Positions 36,771-46,959 are shown, counted from the stretch's first letter. The stretch is 64,000 bases of DNA from Rhizobium halophilum (GCF_021648825.1 NZ_JAKJHS010000005.1:62001-126000); one strand, 5' to 3'. The notes: generated from the letters alone by a model not told the origin. A program made the numbers and translations.

Positions 36771-37160
36771 ATGACCAATACCGTCGAGCCCACAGTTGCT
36801 TTCGCGGAACAGTCCTTGCCCGAAGTCCTCATGCGGCTCGTTTCCGAACTGCATGATGTAGCCTATCTGGTAGAGCGCATAGAACCGCATCTGTTGGAGC
36901 TAGGAGGCGATCAGTTCCTTGAGCATCCTGACAGCATCAAGATTCTGCAGGGCATAGACCTAGCCGTGCAGAAAGCGCGGGGGCTAGCGGAATTCATAGA
37001 CACGATCACGGCCACTATCCCAGATGCTTGGACCGTCGACGTCTCCACCGCCCTTAGCTTGGTGAAGCTTGCCGAAATGCAGCGGTCCCTTGCGACCGGC
37101 ATCCGACACGGACACTCGCAGCCGCTGAGCAAGGCGGCGGGCGACTTCGATTTTTTCTAG
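36771..37160 (+). CDS. cheT: CheT-type chemotaxis accessory protein
   Basis: A 129-aa helical protein in the position of rhizobial cheT. It contains D-x3-Q (IDLAVQKARG), reminiscent of the phosphatase motif of CheZ, and ends in the acidic-aromatic DFDFF, like a docking tail. In Sinorhizobium CheT is reported to act in signal termination and adaptation; this assignment rests on position, length and these motifs. It is the last che gene before fliF. Confidence 0.72.
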   Translation: MTNTVEPTVAFAEQSLPEVLMRLVSELHDVAYLVERIEPHLLELGGDQFLEHPDSIKILQGIDLAVQKARGLAEFIDTITATIPDAWTVDVSTALSLVKLAEMQRSLATGIRHGHSQPLSKAAGDFDFF

Positions 37161-37291
37161 CTGAGCCCTAGCCTGCCGACGCAGAGCGCATAGCCTCTAC
37201 ACACCGCCAACCGGAAACGCTCGCACAAGCTTCGCCCAATAGGGTGGGCGTGGGCAAAAGCCTGATCTCGGTTATGCGATGTGGAAACAGA

Positions 37292-38971
37292 ATGAATCTG
37301 TTGGCTCAATTCTCTCAATTGTACAAGAATCTGGCCGCTCTCGGGCAGACAAAGCTGATTGCGCTTGCAGGTGCAGGAATTGTGTCGGTGGCAATCGTCC
37401 TGGCTGCTGCACTTTACGTGAACAAGCCTGCCTATGAGACACTCTACGTCGGCCTTGAGACCACGGACCTCAACCAGGTCAGCATAGCACTGGCTGAGGC
37501 AAGCATCGATTTTGCTGTTGGCTCAGACGGCGCCAGCATTCAGGTCCCGGTCGGCATGACGGGCAAAGCGCGTCTGCTCCTGGCGGAACGCGGCCTGCCG
37601 AACAGCGCCAACGCAGGCTATGAGCTGTTCGACAATGTCGGCTCCCTTGGGCTGACTTCTTTCATGCAGGAAGTGACGCGGGTGCGGGCGCTGGAGGGCG
37701 AGATCGGGCGATCGATCCAGCAGATCAGCGGGGTGGCTGCGGCGCGCGTCCACATCGTCATGCCGGACGTCGGGAACTTTAGGCGCGGTGAGCAGAAACC
37801 AACTGCGTCCGTAATGATCCGCGCAAGCACAACCACCGGCCGCAAGGCTGCTACATCGATTCGCCATCTTGTCGCGTCGGCCGTACCGGGCCTCGATGTG
37901 GAGGATGTAACGATTCTCGATTCCACCGGGCAGCTTCTTGCTTCGGGCGACGAGTACGGCAACAGCGAGCTTAACCGCTCCCTCAACATCGTGCAGTCTG
38001 TTCAGCAGGAGCTGGAAACGAATATCGACAAGGCATTGGCGCCTTTCCTCGGAATGGACAACTTCCGCTCGACGGTCACCGCCAATCTCAATACCGACAG
38101 CCAGCAGATCCAGGAAACGATCTTCGACCCGGAATCGCGTGTCGAGCGTTCAGTCCGCATCTCCAAGGAGGAGCAGCGATCCCAGCAGTCGCAGGATGAC
38201 ACTGCAGCGACGGTGGAGCAGAACGTGCCGCAGGCGGCACCCGAGGCTGGCGGCGCGGTCGGGCCTAAATCATCGGATCAAACGGACAAGAAGGAAGAAC
38301 AGACCAACTACGAGATCAACAGCAAGACGGTTGCCACGACGCGCAACAGCTATCGGATAGAGAAACTGTCGATTGCCGTCGTCGTCAACAAAGGTCGGGT
38401 CGCGCAGATGGTCGGGGAGCCGGTCGATCAAGCCAAGATCGATGCGTATCTGGCCGAGATGCAAAAGATCGTGGCCTCAGCAGCCGGACTGAACGTTGAA
38501 CGTGGTGACGTGGTTACGTTGACCGCTATGGACTTCCTGGAAGCACAGTTGCTGGAAGAGGCGGCCTCTGGCCCAGGTGTGACCGAGGTTCTGAGCCGCA
38601 ATCTTGGCGGGATCATCAATTCCCTTGCCTTCGTGGTGGTGGCCTTCCTGGTGATCTGGCTGGGCGTTCGCCCCTTGGTCCGCAGCGTTGGTGGTACGAC
38701 CGCCTCCAATGAACTTGCTGCCGATAGTGCGGGGCTGGAACTTCCGGACTTCTCTCCCGCAACGGCCGGTGGCGGGTCCCTTATGGAAGGCTTTGGATCC
38801 GACTTCGGGTTTGATGCGACCGATGACCTGCTCGGCATGGGTGACGACGAAGGCGGGTTCAACCGCCGTGTCAAGGAGGGGCCGGAAAAGCGTCTGGCCC
38901 GAATGGTCGAGATCAGCGAAGAGCGGGCTGCGAAGATCCTGCGCAAATGGGCGGTCGACCAAGCTGCGTGA
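37292..38971 (+). CDS. fliF: Flagellar MS-ring protein FliF
   Basis: A 559-aa FliF that forms the MS ring in the inner membrane. The N-terminal helix (LIALAGAGIVSVAIVLAAAL) is followed by YVNKPAYETLYVGLETTDL, the ring-building domains (GYELFDNVGSLGLTSFMQEV, then TRVRALEGEIGRSIQQI), a Gln/Glu-rich linker and a second helix (IINSLAFVVVAFLVIWLG). The cytosolic tail with LARMVEISEERAAKILRKWA binds FliG. ATG 37292 (MNLLAQFSQL) is preferred to GTG 37244. A strong terminator follows. Confidence 0.96.
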   Translation: MNLLAQFSQLYKNLAALGQTKLIALAGAGIVSVAIVLAAALYVNKPAYETLYVGLETTDLNQVSIALAEASIDFAVGSDGASIQVPVGMTGKARLLLAERGLPNSANAGYELFDNVGSLGLTSFMQEVTRVRALEGEIGRSIQQISGVAAARVHIVMPDVGNFRRGEQKPTASVMIRASTTTGRKAATSIRHLVASAVPGLDVEDVTILDSTGQLLASGDEYGNSELNRSLNIVQSVQQELETNIDKALAPFLGMDNFRSTVTANLNTDSQQIQETIFDPESRVERSVRISKEEQRSQQSQDDTAATVEQNVPQAAPEAGGAVGPKSSDQTDKKEEQTNYEINSKTVATTRNSYRIEKLSIAVVVNKGRVAQMVGEPVDQAKIDAYLAEMQKIVASAAGLNVERGDVVTLTAMDFLEAQLLEEAASGPGVTEVLSRNLGGIINSLAFVVVAFLVIWLGVRPLVRSVGGTTASNELAADSAGLELPDFSPATAGGGSLMEGFGSDFGFDATDDLLGMGDDEGGFNRRVKEGPEKRLARMVEISEERAAKILRKWAVDQAA

Positions 38972-38996
38972 CACATCACGCGATCGTGAGGAGAGG

Positions 38997-39024
38997 GGGC
39001 CGGTGTATGCACCGGCCCTTTTTT
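38997..39024 (+). terminator. Rho-independent terminator after fliF
   Basis: GGGCCGGTG and CACCGGCCC form a perfect 9-bp stem with a 4-base loop followed by six T, 26 bases after the fliF stop. It ends the che-fliF operon before visN. Confidence 0.9.
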
Positions 39025-39244
39025 GTCGCCCGTACCGTACCTTATGCCCGCCCGTCGCCTTACGTGTGGCAGAAACATGGCGTCAGTTTATGAGCGGCTC
39101 CTTACGAGGCGTAGCATTTCTCAACATCTCTCATAAAATGAGGATGATTCGTCGCTGGAGACGTGGAGGAGACGGGATTGGACCGCAGGTATCGATCGCT
39201 GATGGGCCAAGGTCTGTGTTCATGATGAACATGCAATAAGTAGA

Positions 39245-39982
39245 ATGGAATTTTCTGGCGTGGAAGCATCGGCGGAGCGGGAAGACCAGGACTGGGACAA
39301 TCCACCAATGGTCCTTTCTCGCGCGCATGTGGTTCGCCACCTTGCAATGGCGATAGCTGATGGCGACACGCCGACGGCACTGCGGCTCCTCGCGGACCAC
39401 GTTGGAGCGGCGCATTTTCTTTTGGCGCGCTGTGACTTGATTCAGGAGCAGGGACTGGATTTCATCGTCTCGTCGGACTGGCCCTTTGACCTGGTCAGGC
39501 GCATCGGCACGGAATTGGCGAGCAACTACGCCAGATCAACCGAACTCGAGAAGTGTCTTTCGCTCCTCACCCCGAGCTTCTCTTTGCTGCCTGACGACGT
39601 GCTCCTGCCTGATGCGATCAGCCGTCAATATTGCGCCCTGACGGTCTGCGTCGGCCGCACCCGCTATACCTTGTTGCTCCTCTTCCTTGAAGGGATCATC
39701 CTCTCGCAGGAGCGGTTGCGGGAGGTCGGCCTTTTGGCGACTTATGCAGTAGGCTCCAAGGAACGTCCGGAGGGGAGGGCAGAACGGGATTTCGAATTGA
39801 CCGACAGGGAGCTGGAGTGCCTTTTCTGGATCGCTGAAGGCAAAACCAGCGATGAGATCGCCGTCATTCTCGGTATCTCACGAAACACCATCAACAACTA
39901 CATTACCAGCGTGATGCGTAAGACGGCGACAAAAACACGTTCGGAAGCGATCGCTTTTGCGGTCCGAAACAATCTGGTCTAG
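39245..39982 (+). CDS. visN: LuxR-type motility master regulator VisN
   Basis: A 245-aa protein with an autoinducer-binding-like N-terminal part and a C-terminal LuxR helix-turn-helix (LTDRELECLFWIAEGKTSDE, then IAVILGISRNTINNYI). In Sinorhizobium VisN and VisR form a heterodimer at the top of the motility cascade. It has its own promoter region of about 220 bp after the fliF terminator. visR follows 15 bases later. Confidence 0.93.
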   Translation: MEFSGVEASAEREDQDWDNPPMVLSRAHVVRHLAMAIADGDTPTALRLLADHVGAAHFLLARCDLIQEQGLDFIVSSDWPFDLVRRIGTELASNYARSTELEKCLSLLTPSFSLLPDDVLLPDAISRQYCALTVCVGRTRYTLLLLFLEGIILSQERLREVGLLATYAVGSKERPEGRAERDFELTDRELECLFWIAEGKTSDEIAVILGISRNTINNYITSVMRKTATKTRSEAIAFAVRNNLV

Positions 39983-39997
39983 GAGAGCTCCAACGCG

Positions 39998-40741
39998 ATG
40001 GTGTACCCGCGCGGTCCGTCCGCTCAACATCCTACCGGTGCCAACTTCAGGCTGCAGCGAGCGGCGAGCAGGGCGGACGTCTTTCCCAGATTGACTGCTA
40101 TGCAGAAGCATCTGAGGGCTAGGAACTTTGCGGTCTTTCGGATTTCCGGTGCTGGTGTACCTGGCAAGCGCAAACTGGTTTGCGAGATGGAGAACTGGGG
40201 CGCCGAGAGCCAGCAGTACAGCAACCTCATCTTGACCAGCTATGCTGATGCTCTCCTCGATCACATCGAAGTTTCGGCGCTACCCGTCGTCTGGAGTGGT
40301 ACCGAACATATGAGCTTCGTCGAAGCTTCCGAGTTTGCTCCACTGATAAAGCACTTACCGTCCGACCTCACTCCCTTCTCAGGCCTGGCCTTTCCCGTGC
40401 GCCTCGGAGCCATGGGGAATGGCTATGTCGTGTTCACGGCCGCTTCGCTCAGTCTTTCAAGCGACCTGATGGTCGAGCAGCATGTTCGGAGTTGCCAGAT
40501 CATGACAGATCTTTTGGCGCTCGATGAGCGGCGGACGGTCCCGTCCGAGACCCTCAGCGAGCGCGAGGTAGCCTGCCTCCAGCTTGCAGGGGATGGACGC
40601 ATCAGCGAAGAGGTTGCAGAGGCGCTCGGTCTCTCCGTTCACACAGTCAATGCTTACCTCGGTTCTGCCACGATGAAGCTGGACGCGGTGAACCGCATCC
40701 AAGCGATCGCCAAGGCCATCCGGCTAGGTTACATCCACTGA
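39998..40741 (+). CDS. visR: LuxR-type motility master regulator VisR
   Basis: A 247-aa LuxR-family protein: autoinducer-binding-like N-terminal domain and C-terminal helix-turn-helix (TLSEREVACLQLAGDGRISE, then AEALGLSVHTVNAYLGSA). It is the partner of VisN and is cotranscribed with it. It converges on the flhB operon (last gene ends at 40755, 13 bases away), with no clear terminator between. Confidence 0.93.
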   Translation: MVYPRGPSAQHPTGANFRLQRAASRADVFPRLTAMQKHLRARNFAVFRISGAGVPGKRKLVCEMENWGAESQQYSNLILTSYADALLDHIEVSALPVVWSGTEHMSFVEASEFAPLIKHLPSDLTPFSGLAFPVRLGAMGNGYVVFTAASLSLSSDLMVEQHVRSCQIMTDLLALDERRTVPSETLSEREVACLQLAGDGRISEEVAEALGLSVHTVNAYLGSATMKLDAVNRIQAIAKAIRLGYIH

Positions 40742-40754
40742 TTCCAAGGCAATC

Positions 40755-41198
40755 TTAACTGGCGACTGCCATCGGTGGCGCGCTCGGCAGGAAGCGCGCT
40801 TCCAAAAGGCTCTGTGCCAGAAACGCCGTGTTGGCGTCCGGGTTGTCGCAGGGATCCTGGAAGGCGATATGATCGATCTCGATCCCGGCCAATCGATCCG
40901 CGAGCGTCAAACGGGCGTAGACTGATACGCCGCGCGGCTTGATCTCAAGATCAAGTACGACTTGGGGCTGGCCACTCCATTCAAGCGTATATTCGCCGCC
41001 GGCACCGAAATTGACAGTACCCGGATGGAAGTATAGCTCGGCGGCAGAAGACACCAGATCAGCGAGGTTGCCATAGGATTCTAGGCGCAGCAGCGCGATC
41101 AGGTCGCCTGCATCCAAAAGTCTCAATTCCGTAGCCACAGGACTGATGGCTTCGGCCAGGATCTTCTCACGTTTCGTCGAGTGGTCGCATTTTTTCAT
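40755..41198 (-). CDS. Conserved hypothetical protein at end of flhB operon, 147 aa
   Basis: Unknown function. The protein is beta-rich in the middle (GTVNFGAGGEYTLEWSGQPQ, then VVLDLEIKPRGVSVYARLTL) with no known motif, signal peptide or membrane helix. It lies 5 bases after flhB in the same orientation, so it is the last gene of the motA-fliM-fliN-fliG-flhB operon, as in other rhizobia. A role in motility is likely from context only. Confidence 0.75.
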   Translation of the reverse strand: MKKCDHSTKREKILAEAISPVATELRLLDAGDLIALLRLESYGNLADLVSSAAELYFHPGTVNFGAGGEYTLEWSGQPQVVLDLEIKPRGVSVYARLTLADRLAGIEIDHIAFQDPCDNPDANTAFLAQSLLEARFLPSAPPMAVAS

Positions 41199-41203
41199 GA
41201 CGC

Positions 41204-42280
41204 TCAGTGTGTCCGTTGCTTGAGCGACCGAGCTGCGTAGACCCGGTGCACCAGTTCCGCCACTGCCTTGTAAAAGGCTGGTGGGATGACACTATCTACC
41301 GAGACTTGCGCAAACATGGAGCGAGCGAGCGGCGGATCTTCGAAAACCGGAATGTTATTGGCCTCCGCGATCTCGCGAATTCGAAGTGCGATCAGATCCT
41401 GTCCCTTGGCTACGACCACCGGTGCGTCGCCCTCTTCCCGCACGTAACGCAGCGCAACCGCGAAGTGGGTCGGATTCGCGATGACCAGCGTGGCGCGCGG
41501 AACGCTATCGATCATCCGGCGGCGCGCGCGGTCGCGCGCAAGCGATCTCTGGCGCGACTTCACAAGCGGGTCACCTTGCGCCTGCTTATGCTCGTCCTTC
41601 ACCTCCTGCTTCGTCATCTTGAGCTCGGTGAACCAGTGGTGCCGCGACCACGCGACATCCACTGCCGCAAGTAGAGCTGTCGCGGCCAGGATGACCACCA
41701 CCATCTTGCGAACGATGGTGTCCAGCTTAACCAGGATGACTTGTGGATCGGAAAACATCGCGTCGATTGTTGCGAAGAACTCGCCACGCAACGCGAAGTA
41801 CATGACGACCGAGACAATCAGGATCTTGAAGAAGGATTTGCCGAATTCGACCATGCCCGGGAGGCTGTAAATCCGCTTGAAGCCTTTCATGGGCGAGATC
41901 CGAGACGCTTGCGGGCGAATGCGCTCAAGAACCATGGTCGGCAGATTCTGTGCGAATGAAGCACCCAGACCGAAGATGATGAAGATGAGCATGATCGGCG
42001 CCAGGAAAGCGGAAACGGACCACGCCAGACGCACTGCCAAACTTATAACGTCCGGCGTGTTCTCCAGACGCCACTGGTCGGGCTGGGAGAACAGATCCTT
42101 TAAGGTCTCCGCCAGGTCTGCGGCTCCGGATGGGAGGAAGAAGACCAGAAAGATATAGAACCCCAGGGCCGAGGCAAAGATCGGCAACTCGCGCGAGGAC
42201 GCCACGTTACCCTTGGCTGCCGCATCGCTCAGTTTCTTGGCTGTGGGATCTTCTGTTTTACTGTCTTTATCTTCAGACAA
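41204..42280 (-). CDS. flhB: Flagellar type III export gate protein FlhB
   Basis: A 358-aa FlhB with four membrane helices in the first 210 residues and a cytoplasmic domain with the autocleavage site in [14 protein letters not shown] (NPTH). The conserved opening [20 protein letters not shown] is present. I take TTG 42280 as the start because the product then begins MSEDKD as in relatives and GGGGA lies upstream; GTG 42310 in frame would add 10 residues. It sets the switch from rod/hook to filament export. Confidence 0.94.
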   Translation of the reverse strand: MSEDKDSKTEDPTAKKLSDAAAKGNVASSRELPIFASALGFYIFLVFFLPSGAADLAETLKDLFSQPDQWRLENTPDVISLAVRLAWSVSAFLAPIMLIFIIFGLGASFAQNLPTMVLERIRPQASRISPMKGFKRIYSLPGMVEFGKSFFKILIVSVVMYFALRGEFFATIDAMFSDPQVILVKLDTIVRKMVVVILAATALLAAVDVAWSRHHWFTELKMTKQEVKDEHKQAQGDPLVKSRQRSLARDRARRRMIDSVPRATLVIANPTHFAVALRYVREEGDAPVVVAKGQDLIALRIREIAEANNIPVFEDPPLARSMFAQVSVDSVIPPAFYKAVAELVHRVYAARSLKQRTH

Positions 42281-42432
42281 GAGTTCGTCCCCCGCGCGAA
42301 TCGGCGCCACCTGCAGCCATAAGCTACAGCAACGCCGCCCTAGGGTGGAATCGAGTCAACAAAAAGACTGTGGGTAGGCGCTGGGCACCACGCCGACGCC
42401 TGGAAAGCCCCGCTCCGTCGCCCGCCGCGATG

Positions 42433-43476
42433 CTAGGCGGCTTGCTCGTTTGTGCCTTCCTCGGGCTCCTTGAGCAGGATTTGCCCAGCATTCGCCAGCC
42501 GGATGGCTTCCTGCGCGACGGCGCGGCGGGCGATCGCGATCTCGCGCGGGTTGAGTGCTGCTGTTGGAACGGCGAGATCCGATTCGATCATGCGTCGCTG
42601 ACGCGGGCTGATGGCGGACAGGACCCCTTCCTTCATCTCTGCGCTTGCGCCGCGCAGAGCCATGGTCAAGACGTCTGCAGCGACGTCGTTCAAGAGCAGC
42701 ACGCGGCTGCGCTGCGGCATGTGCAGCAGGTCCTCGAAGAGGAAGATCTTTGGCCGCACCTTGTTGACCGCGTCCTTGCTGATAGTCTCCAGAGAGGTAA
42801 GCAAGGTATCGACCTGCGGCTTGTCGAGCTCGTTCATGAGATCGGCAACCTTTGCCGAACCTGCCGAGTTGCGCTCAGCCTCGATCTTGGTAATCAATTC
42901 CACGACGCGGTTTTCGATGATCTGGGCAGCCTTGGGACTGACATCCTTCATGTTGACTGTTCTGTTCATGATGTCGGCGCGGCGACTGTCAGGAAGCTGA
43001 AGCAGAACCTTCGCCCCGAAGGCCGACGGAAGCATGGAAAGAATGTAGGCAACGGTCTGCGGGTGTTCGCGAGTCAGGAACTTGCCCACGAAAGCAGGAT
43101 CGGCATCCTGCAGCCGGTCCCAGATGGACGCCTCGTACGCCTGAAACGCCGTGCGGCGACCAAGAAGTCCATCCACTTCTTCCGGAGTGAGACCTTCTTC
43201 AAGAATGGCTTCGATTGCGGCGGCATTGTCCATGAGACCTGTACCTTCGGTAAACAGGTCCTCGAACTCATTGACGAGAAGAAGCAGTTCGTCCGGTGGA
43301 ATCGTCCGCAGGCGTTGTGCAGACGCAATGATGGTCTGCAGTTCTGCCTGGGTGAAATACTTGAGGAGCTTGCCGGCAACGCCCTTGCCCATAGCCAGCA
43401 GCACCGCGGCTGCCTTCTCCGCTCGGGACAACGGCTGTTCGGTAACGGCGGTACCGAAGTCGTCAAAGTCCATCAT
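42433..43476 (-). CDS. fliG: Flagellar motor switch protein FliG
   Basis: A 347-aa FliG, part of the C ring that binds FliF and interacts with MotA. Readable are SRAEKAAAVLLAMGKGVAGK, FLTREHPQTVAYILSMLPSA (the EHPQT motif), and the C-terminal domain with FLFEDLLHMPQRSRVLLL, ISPRQRRMIESDLA. Start and length are usual. It lies between fliN and flhB in the minus-strand operon. Confidence 0.97.
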   Translation of the reverse strand: MMDFDDFGTAVTEQPLSRAEKAAAVLLAMGKGVAGKLLKYFTQAELQTIIASAQRLRTIPPDELLLLVNEFEDLFTEGTGLMDNAAAIEAILEEGLTPEEVDGLLGRRTAFQAYEASIWDRLQDADPAFVGKFLTREHPQTVAYILSMLPSAFGAKVLLQLPDSRRADIMNRTVNMKDVSPKAAQIIENRVVELITKIEAERNSAGSAKVADLMNELDKPQVDTLLTSLETISKDAVNKVRPKIFLFEDLLHMPQRSRVLLLNDVAADVLTMALRGASAEMKEGVLSAISPRQRRMIESDLAVPTAALNPREIAIARRAVAQEAIRLANAGQILLKEPEEGTNEQAA

Positions 43477-43504
43477 GGTCTTCCCTCTCTGTCCCAGACC
43501 GGGA

Positions 43505-44083
43505 TCAGGTTCTTCTCGTGCTCAGCACTTCTGTCACTTTAACGCCGAAGCGTGTGTCGTCATTCTCAAGCACGGTGATCTCGCCCTTGCCGATGCGGCG
43601 GCCATTCACCATGATCTCTACCGGCTCACCAATTTTCTTGTCGAGCGCAATCGTCGCGCCTTCCTCAAGGTTCATCAGACCGGATACCTGCATGCGGCTC
43701 GAGCCCAGAACGATCTCGACATCAATCGGGATGTCCATGATCAGGTCCATATTTGCCGTCAGCGCGCTGCCCGGCTCTTGAATGGAGCCGAATTCCGTGC
43801 TGCCGCCTGTCCTGGCGCCGCCGAATTCGCCAGCACCAAAGTCGCCACCGATGTCGGACATCCCAAGATCATCCGGACCTGCCCCGAATTCGTCGCCGAA
43901 GGCCGGTGCATCCGATGCGCCGAACCCGGCTCCGGCGCCGAAGTCGGCATCGAACCCCGGCACGCCGCCGTCCGCATCTGCCTGCAGCACGCCGCGAAGG
44001 TCATCGATGGCCTGATCGAGCTCACCGCCGGCGGCGGGCATCAGCGCCTCTTCTTCCTGTACAGGTGTTTTCTTCGTTGCCAT
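43505..44083 (-). CDS. fliN: Flagellar motor switch protein FliN
   Basis: A 192-aa FliN. The C-terminal 85 residues are the conserved SpoA domain ([20 protein letters not shown], then [20 protein letters not shown], and [20 protein letters not shown]). The first 105 residues include a Gly/Phe/Asp-rich stretch with repeated FGAG units ([27 protein letters not shown]), longer than in E. coli FliN. It forms part of the C ring. Confidence 0.96.
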   Translation of the reverse strand: MATKKTPVQEEEALMPAAGGELDQAIDDLRGVLQADADGGVPGFDADFGAGAGFGASDAPAFGDEFGAGPDDLGMSDIGGDFGAGEFGGARTGGSTEFGSIQEPGSALTANMDLIMDIPIDVEIVLGSSRMQVSGLMNLEEGATIALDKKIGEPVEIMVNGRRIGKGEITVLENDDTRFGVKVTEVLSTRRT

Positions 44084-44163
44084 GCGTTCACTATTCCCGT
44101 TGAAACTTGCGTCAACCTGCCGTGTCGATGGCGCGCGAAGCGCCGCCGGCCCAGCAATGCGGT

Positions 44164-45117
44164 TCAGCCCATCAGATGATCTAGGATTTCGTCTTCGGTG
44201 CTTATGTTGTCCCTTACGCGAACCGTATATCGCTCTCCTGAACGACCGAGCTCGCAGGAATACATTTCCTTGCCGTTCGCGCTGACCTGAACGCTTACGT
44301 CTTTCCGATCATGGAAGGCGATGACATCACCAACAGCGAGGTGTGAGATCGTGCCCAAGGTCAACGTTTGCAGTCGCACGCGCGCCTCCAAGGTCACCTG
44401 CGAACGCCGCACTTGCTCGCGGATACGCTCCTGCCACTCTTCCTTGCCTTTCGACAGTTGCCCCTTCGACTTTGGCATGACCACCTTGGTCTTGAGGAAT
44501 GCCTTCTGCGGAAGCACCAGAGCGATTTCCGAGGTTACCTTGCCCAGCTGAACGCTCATCCTAATTGCTACCCCGAACTCGGGCACGGCCGTTTCATCCG
44601 GCGCCGGTCGATCTTCGGCATTGTGAGCCTGCTCCAGAGCGGCCTCGAAACCACCGGTGACGTCCACACCCGACTGCAGGACGACCGCCATCCGTCCAAA
44701 CACCATCTGGGCGAGATCAAGTTCAATTTCGGACAGGGGCCGCTCGGACGGCTGCTCGACCGTTTCCGGCAGTGCGCCCAACATTCGTTCCATCAGGGCG
44801 ATGATGAAGCTGGTGTTGCAGGCGAGAACGAAATTGGGAGACCAGTTGCGCAGTGAACCATCGGCGAGAACGAAGTGCTCCCCCAGATCTTTGATCAAAT
44901 CGGTCGTCAGGCCAGACGTGCAGCCAATATAGGTGACGTCGAGGGCGACCTTTGTTTCGCTGCTGAAGACGTCCGGCAGGAAGTCGGCATAGAGATGGCC
45001 GAAGTCGCTGCTGATCTTCTCGATTGTCCTGCGATCGCCAAGTCCCCCCGTTAGCTTCGCCAGAAGCGAGAGATCTATGGGCTTCGCGGGTCTTTCTGCC
45101 ATAACTGTCGTCATCAT
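44164..45117 (-). CDS. fliM: Flagellar motor switch protein FliM
   Basis: A 317-aa FliM with the central CheC-like part ([20 protein letters not shown]) and a C-terminal SpoA domain ([19 protein letters not shown]). It is divergent from E. coli FliM but typical of rhizobia. The CheY-binding N-terminal LSQxEID motif is not seen. It lies in the minus-strand operon after motA, overlapping it by 4 bases. Confidence 0.92.
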   Translation of the reverse strand: MMTTVMAERPAKPIDLSLLAKLTGGLGDRRTIEKISSDFGHLYADFLPDVFSSETKVALDVTYIGCTSGLTTDLIKDLGEHFVLADGSLRNWSPNFVLACNTSFIIALMERMLGALPETVEQPSERPLSEIELDLAQMVFGRMAVVLQSGVDVTGGFEAALEQAHNAEDRPAPDETAVPEFGVAIRMSVQLGKVTSEIALVLPQKAFLKTKVVMPKSKGQLSKGKEEWQERIREQVRRSQVTLEARVRLQTLTLGTISHLAVGDVIAFHDRKDVSVQVSANGKEMYSCELGRSGERYTVRVRDNISTEDEILDHLMG

Positions 45118-45986
45118 GCCGCCTTGTTATCGCCGCCCGGATTCATCATTTCCTGCTCGACCGCATCGATCGAGGGGCGTTCGTAGTTGGAGATCGTCTT
45201 ACGTCCGTACTCCAGGGCCACCTGGGGGACCGACCCGTTCATGTAGGCAAGCAGCGTTTGCTTCACGATGATGAACAGGCGATGCTGCTTGCCGCGCACG
45301 ATCTTGACCTGCGCCGCCAGCGGATTGACAATTGAGTATGAGAGGATGATCCCGAGCATGGTGCCGACGAGCGCGGCGCCGATAAGACCGCCGAGAACCT
45401 CAGGCGACTCGTTGATCTTGCCCATGGCCTTAATGACCCCGAGAACGGCGGCGACGATGCCGATAGCCGGAAAGCTGTCGCCCATGGCCGTCATTGCGTG
45501 GTACGGCTTCATACGGTCGTGAGAGAGCGTTTCAAGCTCCTCGTCCATAAGCGCCTCGATCTCGTGTGAGCGGGCGTTGCCGATAATGATGAGCCTGACG
45601 TAGTCGCAGATGAACGTCGTCAGTTCCTTGTTCTTCAACAGGTTAGGCGCCGTCTGGAAGATCGAGGACTCTTCAGGATTGTCGATGTGGGCTTCGATCT
45701 CGTTGCGTGACTTCGTCCGCAGGTCGCGCATCAGAGCGTATAGGACACCCAGCACGTCGAGATAGTTGCGCTCCTTGGGAACGGATCCCTTGAAAGCCTC
45801 GCCAAGGGCTTTGCCGGAATCCTTCACCACTTTCATAGGGTTGGCCATGATGAAGCCACCGATGCCGGCGCCGCCAATGATGACCAACTCGAACGGCTGG
45901 AAGAGGACGTCCAAGTGACCGCCCATCGCCATGTAACCGCCGATGATGCAGCCGAACGTGATCACGAATCCGATAACAATGTTCAT
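45114..45986 (-). CDS. motA: Flagellar motor stator protein MotA
   Basis: A 290-aa Mot[21 protein letters not shown] as first helix, then [20 protein letters not shown], and the helix pair with [20 protein letters not shown] and [20 protein letters not shown]. Charged cytoplasmic loop and length fit. With MotB it forms the proton channel of the stator. It is the first gene of the minus-strand operon; the 195-bp space to 46182 must hold divergent promoters. Confidence 0.97.
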   Translation of the reverse strand: MNIVIGFVITFGCIIGGYMAMGGHLDVLFQPFELVIIGGAGIGGFIMANPMKVVKDSGKALGEAFKGSVPKERNYLDVLGVLYALMRDLRTKSRNEIEAHIDNPEESSIFQTAPNLLKNKELTTFICDYVRLIIIGNARSHEIEALMDEELETLSHDRMKPYHAMTAMGDSFPAIGIVAAVLGVIKAMGKINESPEVLGGLIGAALVGTMLGIILSYSIVNPLAAQVKIVRGKQHRLFIIVKQTLLAYMNGSVPQVALEYGRKTISNYERPSIDAVEQEMMNPGGDNKAA

Positions 45987-46181
45987 CTTCTACCTACGCC
46001 GAGCTTTACCTTAGGGGCCGGAGATAGCCTTTCTGGCTTGCGTGAGGCTGGTTGAGGCGGGACTCTTAGAACCGGTGGCCAGGAAGAGAAGGTACAGCTT
46101 CGCACAAGTCTTTGCGCCTAGACCCCCGTTATCGGGGAAGACTCGACTTTGAATCCACTCAGGATCAAGTGAGGCAAGGGC
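45987..46181. other. Divergent promoter region between motA and the DUF1217 gene
   Basis: About 195 bp between two oppositely transcribed flagellar operons. No specific element could be fixed. Confidence 0.5.
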
Positions 46182-46958
46182 GTGATCACCACCTATACCA
46201 GCTACACCATAATCAGCCGGGATCTGCCCGGTTCGCTTGCTCGTGTCGCCGAAAAGCCGGACGTCGCCCGTGAGAGCGCCTACTATCTGGAAAACATCGG
46301 GAAGATTAAATCTATCGATGATTTCATGGCCGACAGCCGTATTTACAACTATGCGCTGAAGGCTCACGGACTTGAGGATATGGCCTACGCGAAGGCCTTC
46401 GTGCGCAAGGTCCTGACCGAGGGCACCTCCAATCCTGATGCTTTCGCCCGCAAGCTTTCCGACAGCCGCTATGCCGCCTTGGCTGAGACCTTCAACTTCG
46501 AAGCTTTCGGCGCTGCAGCCACTTCTTTCGATAAAGCACAGAAAGCTGTCGTCGAGAAATATCAGCGCCAGACGCTGGAAGAAGAAGCTGGGGTGGAAAA
46601 CCCCGGCGTGCGGCTCGCGCTCTATTTTGAGCGCATGGCACCGGCGATCAAGTCCGGCATGGAGATACTGGCTGATGATGCTTTGGCGGAGGTCGTCCGC
46701 ACGGTGCTCCAGATGCCGGATGAAATGGCAGCACTTGATGTGGACCGACAGGCTGCATTGATCGAGCAATCCATCGACATCACCGACTTTCAGGATCGTT
46801 CGAAGGTCCACAAGTTCCTGGAACGCTTTTCCACTCTTTGGGAGATGGAAAATGCGTCGACCCCGGACACCGTAACGCCGCTCTTCTCCCCTTCGACGAA
46901 CGGGATTTCTACCGATCTTCTTATTTCAATCAATGCACTGAAACTCGGAGGCAGATGA
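46182..46958 (+). CDS. DUF1217 family flagellar-locus protein
   Basis: A 258-aa protein of a family often encoded within rhizobial flagellar clusters. It has DSRIYNYALKAHGLEDMAYA, KAFVRKVLTEGTSNPDAFAR and DSRYAALAETFNF, the DUF1217 pattern. It is predicted helical with no signal peptide. GTG 46182 is the start. It precedes flgF by 1 base, so it is probably cotranscribed and may help rod or hook assembly; the exact role is unknown. Confidence 0.85.
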   Translation: MITTYTSYTIISRDLPGSLARVAEKPDVARESAYYLENIGKIKSIDDFMADSRIYNYALKAHGLEDMAYAKAFVRKVLTEGTSNPDAFARKLSDSRYAALAETFNFEAFGAAATSFDKAQKAVVEKYQRQTLEEEAGVENPGVRLALYFERMAPAIKSGMEILADDALAEVVRTVLQMPDEMAALDVDRQAALIEQSIDITDFQDRSKVHKFLERFSTLWEMENASTPDTVTPLFSPSTNGISTDLLISINALKLGGR

Positions 46959-46959
46959 T

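Noticed and set aside
42130-43542. 470-codon open frame on the plus strand
   Set aside because: It lies opposite fliG and part of flhB, both certain genes, and arises from their codon bias.
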